DNA of 64,000 nt from NCBI GenBank assembly GCA_963668545.1, contig OY764868.1:1-64000 (forward strand), in the 5' to 3' direction. Source of the stretch: G963662265 sp963668545 (GTDB lineage: Bacteria > Spirochaetota > Spirochaetia > CADAEX01). Shown piece after piece: positions 1 to 9,978 of this stretch (position 1 is the first letter of the stretch; each line of letters opens with the position of its first letter). The position numbers and the translations under genes were made by a program. The notes under the pieces are model-generated. The model worked only from the letters and a program-made list of their open reading frames with translations, searched no databases and was not told where the DNA came from.

Positions 1-736
1 TGAAACAAACAAGGAACAGCAGAATATTATTATTTCCAATGTCGCTCCCTTCACGGGAGCGTGGATTGAAACGATAAAAAGATTCCTCATCAGTCATTAT
101 CATTGGTCGCTCCCTTCACGGGAGCGTGGATTGAAACAAAATCTGTTCCGGTTGGAAGATGTTCAGAATATGTCGCTCCCTTCACGGGAGCGTGGATTGA
201 AACTGAAGGAAAAGCACCTGAAAAAGGGAATATAAAACGTCGCTCCCTTCACGGGAGCGTGGATTGAAACAATGAATCGCCCCTGTAAGGGATGATTGTT
301 GAGATGTCGCTCCCTTCACGGGAGCGTGGATTGAAACGAAAAGGGATGGTTTTTCCTATATTCAATCCAGTGTCGCTCCCTTCACGGGAGCGTGGATTGA
401 AACATAGTATAACTGTCACTCTAGGATCTCAATACTTTGTCGCTCCCTTCACGGGAGCGTGGATTGAAACAAGCAGCTGATTAAAATAAACACAGCCAAT
501 AAAATGTCGCTCCCTTCACGGGAGCGTGGATTGAAACAAAATATTCATCATCGAATCCGGTCGGAAAGTGAGTCGCTCCCTTCACGGGAGCGTGGATTGA
601 AACGTAAATGATGTGCTTGGGGAGACATACACAGATGAGTCGCTCCCTTCACGGGAGCGTGGATTGAAACGCGGGTATTGCGGTTAAGATATGCTTGCCA
701 TTCTGTCGCTCCCTTCACGGGAGCGTGGATTGAAAC

Positions 737-771
737 ACTATATAACGATTTATTTCGCTATGGTGTAAAAA
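737..771 (+). repeat. Spacer present three times, copy 1 (35 nt)
   Basis: This spacer begins ACTATATAACG and ends GGTGTAAAAA. The same sequence without its last A recurs at 1540-1573 and 1606-1639. The other 67 spacers show no obvious duplicates by eye. Confidence 0.95.
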
Positions 772-1539
772 GTCGCTCCCTTCACGGGAGCGTGGATTGA
801 AACAATAAATTTAACAGGATCTCCGCCCTCTTCTGTAGTCGCTCCCTTCACGGGAGCGTGGATTGAAACGATACATCTGCTGTAACTCGTGATTATATTA
901 TTGCGTCGCTCCCTTCACGGGAGCGTGGATTGAAACAAGTTCTGATCCTACCCTTACAAGGTTTTCATCAGTCGCTCCCTTCACGGGAGCGTGGATTGAA
1001 ACATTGCTCTCTTCAAGAAAAAATCATCCCTGTATCTTGTCGCTCCCTTCACGGGAGCGTGGATTGAAACTACTTCTATTCTTCCGGTTTCTCCGTTTGC
1101 AATTGTCGCTCCCTTCACGGGAGCGTGGATTGAAACATATCTTATGTGCAAATAATGATGAGGACAGTTCGTCGCTCCCTTCACGGGAGCGTGGATTGAA
1201 ACAGACTCCGGAAATGCAGCGCGCCCTGGTCCTTATAAGTCGCTCCCTTCACGGGAGCGTGGATTGAAACAAAAGAGGTGATATACCAGAGGGAGTTAAA
1301 ATATTAGTCGCTCCCTTCACGGGAGCGTGGATTGAAACGTTTTTCAGGCTGTTAATTCTTCAACAGATCCTATAGTCGCTCCCTTCACGGGAGCGTGGAT
1401 TGAAACACTTTCCTGCTGCTTGGTCTGTTTATGGCAAATCGTCGCTCCCTTCACGGGAGCGTGGATTGAAACACATGAGTAAACTCAATCCCTACACATT
1501 ATCCAAAGTCGCTCCCTTCACGGGAGCGTGGATTGAAAC

Positions 1540-1639
1540 ACTATATAACGATTTATTTCGCTATGGTGTAAAAGTCGCTCCCTTCACGGGAGCGTGGATT
1601 GAAACACTATATAACGATTTATTTCGCTATGGTGTAAAA
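1540..1639 (+). repeat. Same spacer, tandem copies 2 and 3 (34 nt each)
   Basis: Copies 1540-1573 and 1606-1639 are identical and separated by one repeat (1574-1605). Both are one A shorter than the copy at 737-771. Slippage or unequal recombination of one repeat-spacer unit explains the tandem pair. The distant, longer copy may be a separate acquisition. Confidence 0.95.
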
Positions 1640-4600
1640 GTCGCTCCCTTCACGGGAGCGTGGATTGAAACAATCATACAGGCAAAAAATACCGGAGCAT
1701 ATGCAGGTCGCTCCCTTCACGGGAGCGTGGATTGAAACATTGACCTTGTTTCAAAAAGTAGAAACATTTCTTGTCGCTCCCTTCACGGGAGCGTGGATTG
1801 AAACTTCAATTGAGTTCAGGGGAAAGTTTGAAAAACAATGTCGCTCCCTTCACGGGAGCGTGGATTGAAACAAATAAAAATAATATAAATTGATAAACCA
1901 TATATAGGTCGCTCCCTTCACGGGAGCGTGGATTGAAACAAAATATATGCTCTTGAAAATACATTTCTTGCATGTCGCTCCCTTCACGGGAGCGTGGATT
2001 GAAACATTTTTCAGCAAAACCGGAAAGCGATTCTGAATATGTCGCTCCCTTCACGGGAGCGTGGATTGAAACAAGAGCAATTGCCGACTGTATGAGCGAC
2101 AACAGCAGTCGCTCCCTTCACGGGAGCGTGGATTGAAACAATACTCTGTCCGCAAAACCGTTATTGACAATTTGTCGCTCCCTTCACGGGAGCGTGGATT
2201 GAAACGAATCATCCTCCGGGACTTATCAGCATACACTTTCAGTCGCTCCCTTCACGGGAGCGTGGATTGAAACACAATATTCTTGTTGACTTTAAAAGGG
2301 ATAATCCTGTCGCTCCCTTCACGGGAGCGTGGATTGAAACAAATATCCTAGGTTTGTTGCATCTGTGTAAGGACGTCGCTCCCTTCACGGGAGCGTGGAT
2401 TGAAACGATCAGTTCTTGCAGCCAGTAGATATTTATATCTTATGTCGCTCCCTTCACGGGAGCGTGGATTGAAACGAAATCTATCGCTATGCATCAAATA
2501 CAAATAAAAAGTCGCTCCCTTCACGGGAGCGTGGATTGAAACATGCATCTGTATATTCTGCAAGATCCGGAAAATCGTCGCTCCCTTCACGGGAGCGTGG
2601 ATTGAAACGAAACTATTACAGCTAAAATCATACTGCCTCCTTTAGTCGCTCCCTTCACGGGAGCGTGGATTGAAACATTTCAAGAATGTTCAGCAGACCG
2701 GACCGGGAAAGTCGCTCCCTTCACGGGAGCGTGGATTGAAACATATAATCAGATTCACCCTGATATTTAAGTGAGTGTCGCTCCCTTCACGGGAGCGTGG
2801 ATTGAAACATTCTTCAAAAGCCTTACCCCTTGAAGGAGTTCAGTCGCTCCCTTCACGGGAGCGTGGATTGAAACGTCTTTCTTTCGCCACCCTTTGCAGA
2901 TATGTTATTGTCGCTCCCTTCACGGGAGCGTGGATTGAAACATGCAATAGACTTGATATTGATATAAAACGCCACGTCGCTCCCTTCACGGGAGCGTGGA
3001 TTGAAACATTGTTAACAATTGCATCTTCCGGCATTCCGGTATGTCGCTCCCTTCACGGGAGCGTGGATTGAAACACAGCAAACAATTGCTTGTAAGCTGT
3101 CCCGGCAAGTCGCTCCCTTCACGGGAGCGTGGATTGAAACACTATGTCTGCTCATTATTGCATAACGGCTCTCGGTCGCTCCCTTCACGGGAGCGTGGAT
3201 TGAAACATATCTATGATACATTGATTCTAATTCTTTATCACGTCGCTCCCTTCACGGGAGCGTGGATTGAAACAGAGCAAGGTATTATGTTTCAGTCATA
3301 CCAATCAAGTCGCTCCCTTCACGGGAGCGTGGATTGAAACAAACCATTGAAGGATGATGGAGCACTTAAAAAAGGTCGCTCCCTTCACGGGAGCGTGGAT
3401 TGAAACATAGCAGAAGCAACCCCGTCAATTCCCTTAGAAAGTCGCTCCCTTCACGGGAGCGTGGATTGAAACAAAGATGACAATCTGACTCTTTCCTGGC
3501 CGGGAAGTCGCTCCCTTCACGGGAGCGTGGATTGAAACACTGGTAAATGCGAAATTAACAATTGTCATAATTCGTCGCTCCCTTCACGGGAGCGTGGATT
3601 GAAACAAAGAGGATTGTTCCAGCAGTTAAAAGTGACTCAGTCGCTCCCTTCACGGGAGCGTGGATTGAAACATTGAATGAAATTAAGGCTTGTTAAAAAC
3701 AGATTAGTCGCTCCCTTCACGGGAGCGTGGATTGAAACAAAAACCTTGTTAACCAGGTAATAGAAATACAAAGTCGCTCCCTTCACGGGAGCGTGGATTG
3801 AAACTTAAGAAACTGCAATTTCATTGGAAGTCCTTTCAAGTCGCTCCCTTCACGGGAGCGTGGATTGAAACAAAATACACTTGAAAGGAGGATATATATG
3901 ACAACAAGTCGCTCCCTTCACGGGAGCGTGGATTGAAACACAGACTGCTCTGCAGAGAATCCAGCGGAAGCAAGGTCGCTCCCTTCACGGGAGCGTGGAT
4001 TGAAACAATAAAAACCCCCGTCAAAGGTTTGCAATCCTCTATGTCGCTCCCTTCACGGGAGCGTGGATTGAAACATGCCGGGATATAGGTTATTACAAGA
4101 ATACCTCTTGTCGCTCCCTTCGCGGGAGCGTGGATTGAAACAATAGCATTTTCAGAACCCCTTACAATAACAAAAGTCGCTCCCTTCACGGGAGCGTGGA
4201 TTGAAACATTGATGTTCTTTCAGAATCATATCGAAAAGATTTGTCGCTCCCTTCACGGGAGCGTGGATTGAAACAAAATATAATGCCTGTTTAAAACTTG
4301 TTCCTGTTGTCGCTCCCTTCACGGGAGCGTGGATTGAAACGGACATCAAGAGACACAGGAGAGACAGCACCTTTGTCGCTCCCTTCACGGGAGCGTGGAT
4401 TGAAACACTGCAATATCAAAATAATGGAAAAAGGGGATGCGTCGCTCCCTTCGCGGGAGCGTGGATTGAAACATAATCACCTAGTTTAACGAGTTCGGTA
4501 ATCATGTGTCGCTCCCTTCGCGGGAGCGTGGATTGAAACTAAGGATGAGCAAGAAAAAGAACGTCTGTAACATGTCGCTCCCTTCGCGGGAGCGTGGATT

Positions 4601-4724
4601 GAAACCCACTAATTAAGCGGTGTGCATATTGTGTTGGAAGTCGCTCCCTTCGCGGGAGCGTGGATTGAAATGTATAATAAGTTCGACACAAAAGGGTTCC
4701 CCGGTATACAACAACATCTATTTA

Positions 4725-4746
4725 AACCCGTCGAATTCGACGGGTT
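4725..4746. other. 22-bp perfect palindrome just past the CRISPR array
   Basis: AACCCGTCG and CGACGGGTT flank AATT, giving a perfect 9-bp stem with a 4-base loop, 53 bp after the last repeat. No T-tract follows on either strand, so it is a weak intrinsic terminator candidate. It could end the array transcript by another route or bind a dimeric protein. The rest of 4672-4858 is AT-rich with nothing else I can name. Confidence 0.6.
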
Positions 4747-4858
4747 AAGGTTATAACATATTTGAAAAAGGGATACATATGTAAGCAATTATGGCTAATA
4801 TGCCATAATTAAAAATATATCATACAGTAACCTCCACGGGTTTAGTTGATAGGAAATT

Positions 4859-5101
4859 TTGTTGAGGGCAGTTTTATATCGAACAAAAAGATATCAAAAA
4901 CTCTTAAAGGAGAAATGTCACTCTATATATTACCATAATAGTGATATTCTAATATCCAGTGAACTTTTAACCAATATTATTTATAAATCTTTTCTATCCG
5001 GTAGCAACAGTTTTTACTGGCCATTAAAATGCTCTGCCTGCCCTTCTATTTGTAACAAAAGAAATATATACTCAAATCATCTTAAGGAGGCATGCAATTA
5101 A
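4859..5101 (+). CDS. Small hypothetical protein, 80 aa, doubtful
   Basis: The frame starts at TTG behind a weak AGGAAA and encodes a basic 80-residue protein with a cluster of cysteines near the C-terminus (CSACPSIC). I do not recognise a family. In its favour, its TAA stop (5099-5101) shares one base with the probable ATT start of the EamA gene at 5097, and that gene's Shine-Dalgarno lies inside this frame. Such an overlap is typical of translational coupling. Against it are the TTG start, the poor ribosome site and the lack of any recognisable domain. It may be a remnant. Confidence 0.35.
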   Translation: MLRAVLYRTKRYQKLLKEKCHSIYYHNSDILISSELLTNIIYKSFLSGSNSFYWPLKCSACPSICNKRNIYSNHLKEACN

Positions 5102-5981
5102 ACCAAAGTTAAAAGGAAACCTTCTTGTTCTCTCGGGAGCTGTCCTCTGGGGGACAACCGGAACATCCCAGGCCCTGATACAGGGATCTCCTGACCCTTT
5201 TTCTGTTGGGGCTGTCAGGCTGGTTTCTGCTGCGATTTTCCTTTTCCTCTTCAACCTCATATTCCGGATCAGATTCGATTCATCCCTCCTCAGGACACGG
5301 GAAACATGGTTCTGTGCAGTCTCTCTTCTCCTTTATCAGCTTTTTTTCTTTGCAGGTGTTTTAATGACAGGGATTGCTGTCGGAACTGTACTGATGCTCG
5401 GCAGTTCCACTGTTTTTGCAGGAATTCTGGCATCTCTGTTTATAGGGGAAAAGCCTGAAAAGAAGTGGTATGTATCCTCAGCCATGTCTCTTTCAGGATG
5501 CATAATGCTTCTGGCAGGTACAGGTGTTGAGCTCAATATCTACGGTTCTGCCTTTGCTGTTTTGTCAGGTTTTTCCTACAGCCTTTTTTCTGTTTTTTCA
5601 AAAAAAATTCTCTACCGCTACAGCACCCCTGTTTTTATAATGACTGTTTTTATGATCAGTTCATTTTTATCTGTTCCCGTGCTTATTATGAGAAATCCTG
5701 TCTGGATTACAGACAGTTGCGGTTTTGTTATAGCCCTGTATCTCGGTTTTTTTGCCACAGCACTTGCCTATTTTCTTTTTACGGGGGGGCTCAGGTTAAC
5801 TAAGGCATCAACTGCTGTAACTCTCGCACTTGCGGAACCTGCTACTGCTTCTCTTTTAGGGGTTTTTTTCATAGGGGAAAAGCTTACCTTATATTCTGTT
5901 TCCGGTATTGCCATGATTTTTGCAGGGCTTATATATCTTTCCTTTCCAGGCTGGGGGAAAGCTGTTCCGATGGTTGAGTGA
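5097..5981 (+). CDS. EamA/DMT-family transporter, probable ATT start
   Basis: A drug/metabolite transporter of about 294 residues with ten hydrophobic segments in two EamA halves. The substrate is unknown and it is expected in the inner membrane. The first half holds the family-like stretch LSGAVLWGTTGTSQAL close to the N-terminus. The first ATG in this frame is at 5364, which would delete roughly 90 residues and three helices, so it cannot be the true start. The frame is open through a strong AAGGAGG (5084-5090), and the only suitably placed codon is ATT at 5097, six bases downstream, giving (M)KPKLKGNLLVLSG. An ATG at 5092 is in another frame and stops after six codons. ATT starts are rare (infC is the classic case). 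A frameshift sequencing error joining ATG 5092 to this frame is the alternative. Confidence 0.85.
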   Translation: MKPKLKGNLLVLSGAVLWGTTGTSQALIQGSPDPFSVGAVRLVSAAIFLFLFNLIFRIRFDSSLLRTRETWFCAVSLLLYQLFFFAGVLMTGIAVGTVLMLGSSTVFAGILASLFIGEKPEKKWYVSSAMSLSGCIMLLAGTGVELNIYGSAFAVLSGFSYSLFSVFSKKILYRYSTPVFIMTVFMISSFLSVPVLIMRNPVWITDSCGFVIALYLGFFATALAYFLFTGGLRLTKASTAVTLALAEPATASLLGVFFIGEKLTLYSVSGIAMIFAGLIYLSFPGWGKAVPMVE

Positions 5982-6013
5982 AAAATGCATTTTTAAGCTG
6001 TTATTTCCGTCTG

Positions 6014-6916
6014 TCAGAATACTATTTTCCCTGCAAAGTCCAGCGCCTGCGGATAATCCATTCCTGTTGTTGCCTCATATATTGAGTTCTCTTTCTCTTT
6101 GCCGTTTTCCCTGTAGCAGATTACAGGGTTTTTGATAAGGGAATAGATTTTTCTTCTGCTGAAACTGTTTTCCCTCAGGTACTTGAAAAATGATATATTC
6201 ATGGGATCCTTTTTTTCAGAATTGTAGAGATATTCAAGTCCGTCAAGTATCTGCTCAAAAGGCCCGCTTGTACAGTGAAAGACCCTTTCAGGCGGATGTC
6301 TGGGATCAATTATCCCTTTTTCATGAAGCGATTTCCTCATTTCATCTATAATTATTTTAAATTCTCTCCATTTTAGGGATGTTCTGAATACCATTACCGC
6401 TATATCGCCATGCAGGTATTTCCTGTGAAGAAGGGCAGGTATGTCATAGTTGACAATATAGCTGTCTCTGTATTTTTTTATTGTATTTCCATAAATTGAG
6501 AGGAAATCCTTATTATCCACCCATATATTGAAAAGCTCTTCTTCATTCATGGACAGCTTTTTCAGAGCATCATATGCTCCCAGAATTTCGGCATCGTAGA
6601 AGTCTATATTGAAATGTTTTTCAAACTTTCTTTTCATCCCCGATGTAAAGGCATTCCTCCCCTCTTCCGCTGCTCTGAGCTTATGGGAATAGTGGTGTTC
6701 TATAATATGTTTGGTTTTAATGAAAGATCCGGGATAGTTTGCAAAGTAGACCATGCTGATTGATTTTTCATGTTCCGGATAATTATATATCACCTTCATT
6801 ATTGAGCTTTCAGTGTTGACGCCGTTTGTTTCAGGCCTGAGATATATAAAAATATCAGTAGTCTTTCCTGAGGAATCAGGTCCTTTGTACGGGATAAGAA
6901 TGTCCGGTTTTTCCAT
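6014..6916 (-). CDS. Conserved-looking hypothetical protein, about 300 aa
   Basis: I do not recognise this protein. It is soluble, charged and aromatic-rich, with no signal peptide or membrane helix. I use the ATG at 6916 (MEKPDILIPYKG) because CAGGA lies at good spacing. A TTG at 6952 upstream is possible but less likely. The N-terminus overlaps the 3' end of the upstream EamA gene (ends 6876) by 41 bp on the same strand, so the two are probably co-transcribed and coupled. Visible features include a His-rich patch (IIEHHYSHKL) and a conserved-looking segment HPPERVFHCTSGPFEQ. It converges on the EamA gene at 5097, with 32 bp between the stops. It may be a partner of the upstream transporter, but this is guesswork. 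Confidence 0.75.
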   Translation of the reverse strand: MEKPDILIPYKGPDSSGKTTDIFIYLRPETNGVNTESSIMKVIYNYPEHEKSISMVYFANYPGSFIKTKHIIEHHYSHKLRAAEEGRNAFTSGMKRKFEKHFNIDFYDAEILGAYDALKKLSMNEEELFNIWVDNKDFLSIYGNTIKKYRDSYIVNYDIPALLHRKYLHGDIAVMVFRTSLKWREFKIIIDEMRKSLHEKGIIDPRHPPERVFHCTSGPFEQILDGLEYLYNSEKKDPMNISFFKYLRENSFSRRKIYSLIKNPVICYRENGKEKENSIYEATTGMDYPQALDFAGKIVF

Positions 6917-7826
6917 TTCTTGAAATCCTGTTTTTCCCTCTTCTCTGGACAAGCATTACGCCTGAAACAGACAGTATAATACCTGCTGTTTCTTTTATTG
7001 TCGGCACTTCTGACAGAAAATACCATGCAAGAATTGCAATAAAAATCAGCATTGTACTGCTTATCATGCTTGATTCAGAAGCGGACAGATACCTGAGTGT
7101 CTTGTTCCAGAGGGGAAAAGTGAGGCATGTGTTTATAACAACCAGTATGAGAAGCGATATTAATCCGGAGATTGAGAACATTGTAAATCCTTCAACAGCA
7201 GTGCCTGTTATGAAGAGAAGTGTTCCCCCTATGAACATTGTAACTGCAGTAATTACCATTGGAGAGGCCTTTCTCGATCTGTTCAGATATCTTCCTGTAA
7301 GGGATGCTATAATGTGCGACGAAAAACAGACTGTTGCAGCAATATATCCGGCTGTTTTCCCCCCTGTCGAAGCCAGCGGAAGAAAGTAGACGCTTATCCC
7401 TGAAATATAAATAATTATACCGCTCCCCTTAAGAACAGTCAGCTTTTCCCCCAGGACTGTAATCCCCAGAAGGCTTACAAAGACAGGGGAGAAATTCATG
7501 AAAAGTGAGACATGGTTTGACGGGAGGTATGAAAGAGCTATATACTGCCCCCCCTGTGCAGTGGCATACATGGCAATTCCGAGAAGAATAATCAGGGGCC
7601 ATGTTTTCGGTGTTATTGTTTTTACTTCCCGGATTTTTCCCGATGCTGAACACCACAGCAGAAGAAACAGTGATGCGAGAAAATATCTTGCCCCTGCAAA
7701 AAACAGCGGAGGGATATCACTCAGGTTGTTTTTTATAATTATCCAGGAAGTTGCCCAGATAATAACCACAAGGAATGCTTCAGCTATATTTATTATATGT
7801 GAATCTTTTCTATAAACAAATTTCAT
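6876..7826 (-). CDS. EamA/DMT-family transporter
   Basis: A 316-residue inner-membrane protein with ten predicted helices in two EamA repeats. The first begins near residue 14 (AFLVVIIWATSWIIIKN) and the second near 165. It fits the RhaT/EamA permease superfamily. The substrate cannot be read from sequence. It is the second EamA gene within 3 kb, facing the first, with an unknown gene overlapping its 3' end. Starting at the ATG at 7826 is natural (MKFVYRKDS), although no strong ribosome site is visible. Confidence 0.9.
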   Translation of the reverse strand: MKFVYRKDSHIINIAEAFLVVIIWATSWIIIKNNLSDIPPLFFAGARYFLASLFLLLWCSASGKIREVKTITPKTWPLIILLGIAMYATAQGGQYIALSYLPSNHVSLFMNFSPVFVSLLGITVLGEKLTVLKGSGIIIYISGISVYFLPLASTGGKTAGYIAATVCFSSHIIASLTGRYLNRSRKASPMVITAVTMFIGGTLLFITGTAVEGFTMFSISGLISLLILVVINTCLTFPLWNKTLRYLSASESSMISSTMLIFIAILAWYFLSEVPTIKETAGIILSVSGVMLVQRRGKNRISRNGKTGHSYPVQRT

Positions 7827-7905
7827 CAGAAACTATAAAAGCATAAAAAAAGATTAAATTCCACTCTTTATAGGGATTTAAAAACCTTATTTCTCCAGCT
7901 GTTTA

Positions 7906-9978
7906 TCAGAAATTCTTTCCGTATTTTTTCCAGATTTTAAGTGCAATTCCAAGGGGTTCAATCATCGGCACTGTATATGTATGGAAATCCTTTTTATAAA
8001 GGTAATCCCTTATGTTCATTACATATTCGGAAAAACCTCTCGGGGAAACTATCATCGGTTTTGTCATTGAATGCTTTAGATCGACAAGCCTGTCTGCAAG
8101 GTATTCTGAGAGAAACGGGACCTGAAGATAAAGAGCTGTAATTATACTGTCAACCTGGGGATCCCTGTCAATAATCCTGAGTGCCTCAAGAAGCCTGTTG
8201 TCATCGCAGTCACCGAGCAGGTCGACAGGGTTTTTACCGAATGTTTTTTTTGCCCCTATAAGTTCTCTGAGTGCCTGTTTTGTATCATCTGTAAATTCCG
8301 CAAGTTCCATCCCGTATTCAGTTATCTGGTCTGCAATAAGAATGCCTGCTCCCCCCCCTACAGTTACAATTGCAACCCTGTCTCCCTGGGCTACAGGATT
8401 TGTTGTGAGGAGTGATAAAACATTGACAAGAATTTTCGGATCTTCGGTAAGGTCCTTTATCATGTAGAATCCCGCCTGTCTGCAGCATGCTTCAAAAGCC
8501 TCGACATTCCCTGCAAGTGATGCTGTGTGGGAAAGTGTTGCTTCAGCTCCGCCCCCTGTTCCCCCTTTAATCACAAAGACAGGTTTCTTTTTTGTAACCT
8601 TTTTCCCTATCTCGAGGAACTGCTTTCCGTTTTTGATTCCTTCAAGATATATTGCAATTACGCTTATATTGGGGTCTTCCCCCATATGGTCAAGGATTTC
8701 AGGGAGCCCGACTCCGCTTGCATTCCCTATGGAAACAAGTTTGCCGAGTTTCATGTTGTCTGCCCTCATCATTTCCAGTATTTCAAGGCCTATTCCCCCT
8801 GACTGTGAGATGATCCCTATTCCGTTCGGTTCTTCAATAATGCTTGATCTGTGTTCGGGAATGAAAAATGTATTAAGTCCCGCAAAATTATTGACAGCCC
8901 CCAGGCAGTTCGGGCCGAGGTATGCAACACCGTATTTTCTGCTTGTTTCAACAAGCCTGTCTTCAAGATCTTTCCTTCCTACTTCCGCAAATCCGTCGCT
9001 GAGGATAATTGCCCCCTTTCCCCCTTTTCTGCAGAATTCCTCGAAATCCCTCACAGTTCCTTCAGCATTGATGATGAAAACACCAACATCAGGTGCTTCA
9101 GGAAGTTCATCAATGCTTTTATAGCATTTCATCCCCTGCACATAATCCCTTTTGGGATTAACAGGAAAAAGTTTTTTTATTCTCATGCAGTTTTTAAGAA
9201 TAATTCCCCCCATTGTTCCCGGACGCGAAGCTCCGAAAACTGCAACAGATTCCGGGTTCAGTACCCTGTCGAGGCTGTTTCTGACAGCCTGGGGTATTCC
9301 TGATGCATTATCCCTGAAAACTGGATCTCCTTTTATCACTCTTGCATCAACTAGGGCATATCCTTCTCTGTAAAGAACAACAGGGTTGAGATCGATTTCA
9401 AGTATTTCGGGGTTCTCTGCCATAAGTCTTGATATGTTTTTTGCAATTGAAATAATTGCATTCTTGTCGAGGCTTTCCCCCCTGTAGCCGTCAATTATTT
9501 TTCCGGCCCTTGTAAGTGAAAGCATTTCCTCTACATCGCTGTCTTCAAGGAGCCCTATTCCGGGGGCAGTGTCTGCAAGGAGTTCCACATATTTCCCCCC
9601 TGATCCCACAATGATCAGAGGTCCGAAAACCGGATCCTGATGGGCCCCGACAAGGACTTCGAAACCGGGGGATGCCATTTTCTGAATAAGGAATTCCTCA
9701 GGTTTTCTGTATCCTGCTTTCACTGCATTTTCTGTAATTCTGTTTCCTGCATCAATAAGCTCTTCCCTGTTTTTTATATTTAGAAGAACAGCCCCGATAT
9801 CTGATTTATGCACAATCTCTTCGGAATGGGCTTTGATAACAACAGGATACCCGATTTTTTCTGCTGTTCGGAAAAGGGAACTTTTATCTGCTTCAGATAT
9901 ATCTCCCGACACCTGTATACTGTAATTTTCCAGGAGTTTTTTTGTGGATGAAAAATCAATCTGTTTTCTGTCCGGCAT
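7906..9978 (-). CDS. ADP-forming acyl-CoA (acetyl-CoA) synthetase, fused beta-alpha
   Basis: A 690-residue NDP-forming acyl-CoA synthetase. Family enzymes convert acyl-CoA + ADP + Pi to acid + CoA + ATP, conserving energy in fermentation. Residues 1-220 form the ATP-grasp (beta) part (IGYPVVIKAH near 40, DLNPVVLYREG near 200). A CoA-binding Rossmann domain follows (VAVFGASRPGTMGG near 245), then succinyl-CoA-ligase-like domains with the phospho-histidine motif LSHTASLAG (H484). The ATP-grasp domain comes first, the reverse of the alpha-then-beta fused form. AAGGAGA precedes the ATG at 9978. The acyl substrate is unproven; acetyl-CoA is the usual one. It sits alone, transcribed away from the MATE gene's 3' end. 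Confidence 0.92.
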   Translation of the reverse strand: MPDRKQIDFSSTKKLLENYSIQVSGDISEADKSSLFRTAEKIGYPVVIKAHSEEIVHKSDIGAVLLNIKNREELIDAGNRITENAVKAGYRKPEEFLIQKMASPGFEVLVGAHQDPVFGPLIIVGSGGKYVELLADTAPGIGLLEDSDVEEMLSLTRAGKIIDGYRGESLDKNAIISIAKNISRLMAENPEILEIDLNPVVLYREGYALVDARVIKGDPVFRDNASGIPQAVRNSLDRVLNPESVAVFGASRPGTMGGIILKNCMRIKKLFPVNPKRDYVQGMKCYKSIDELPEAPDVGVFIINAEGTVRDFEEFCRKGGKGAIILSDGFAEVGRKDLEDRLVETSRKYGVAYLGPNCLGAVNNFAGLNTFFIPEHRSSIIEEPNGIGIISQSGGIGLEILEMMRADNMKLGKLVSIGNASGVGLPEILDHMGEDPNISVIAIYLEGIKNGKQFLEIGKKVTKKKPVFVIKGGTGGGAEATLSHTASLAGNVEAFEACCRQAGFYMIKDLTEDPKILVNVLSLLTTNPVAQGDRVAIVTVGGGAGILIADQITEYGMELAEFTDDTKQALRELIGAKKTFGKNPVDLLGDCDDNRLLEALRIIDRDPQVDSIITALYLQVPFLSEYLADRLVDLKHSMTKPMIVSPRGFSEYVMNIRDYLYKKDFHTYTVPMIEPLGIALKIWKKYGKNF

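Larger units (their letters stand above)
1..4671 (+). CRISPR. Large type I-C-like CRISPR array, leader-distal part
   Basis: A 32-bp repeat, beginning GTCGCTCCC and ending GTGGATTGAAAC, recurs with a period of about 66 bp. I count 70 full copies from 41-72 to 4640-4671, plus the last six bases of another at 1-6, and 70 spacers of 33-37 nt. An inner stem (CGCTCCC / GGGAGCG) closes a five-base loop, TTCAC in most copies. The sequence and the ATTGAAAC end are typical of subtype I-C repeats, so transcription is expected on the + strand. The final copy ends in T instead of C, and the last four copies plus the one at 4110 carry loop TTCGC. This marks the right end as the old, leader-distal end. Leader and cas genes would lie left of the window. 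Short open frames inside the array are repeat translations, not genes. Confidence 0.98.

Noticed and set aside
292..4489. Many short open frames with repeated SLPSRERGLK, VAPFTGAWIET or VSIHAPVKGAT
   Set aside because: They are translations of the CRISPR repeat in different frames, not genes.
1..4671. Self-targeting spacers against genes in this window
   Set aside because: No match was noticed by eye, but this was not an exhaustive comparison; an alignment of all 70 spacers to the genome would decide.
8525..9124. A 199-codon open frame on the + strand
   Set aside because: It lies wholly opposite the acyl-CoA synthetase gene, has low-complexity Ser/Pro composition and no ribosome site.
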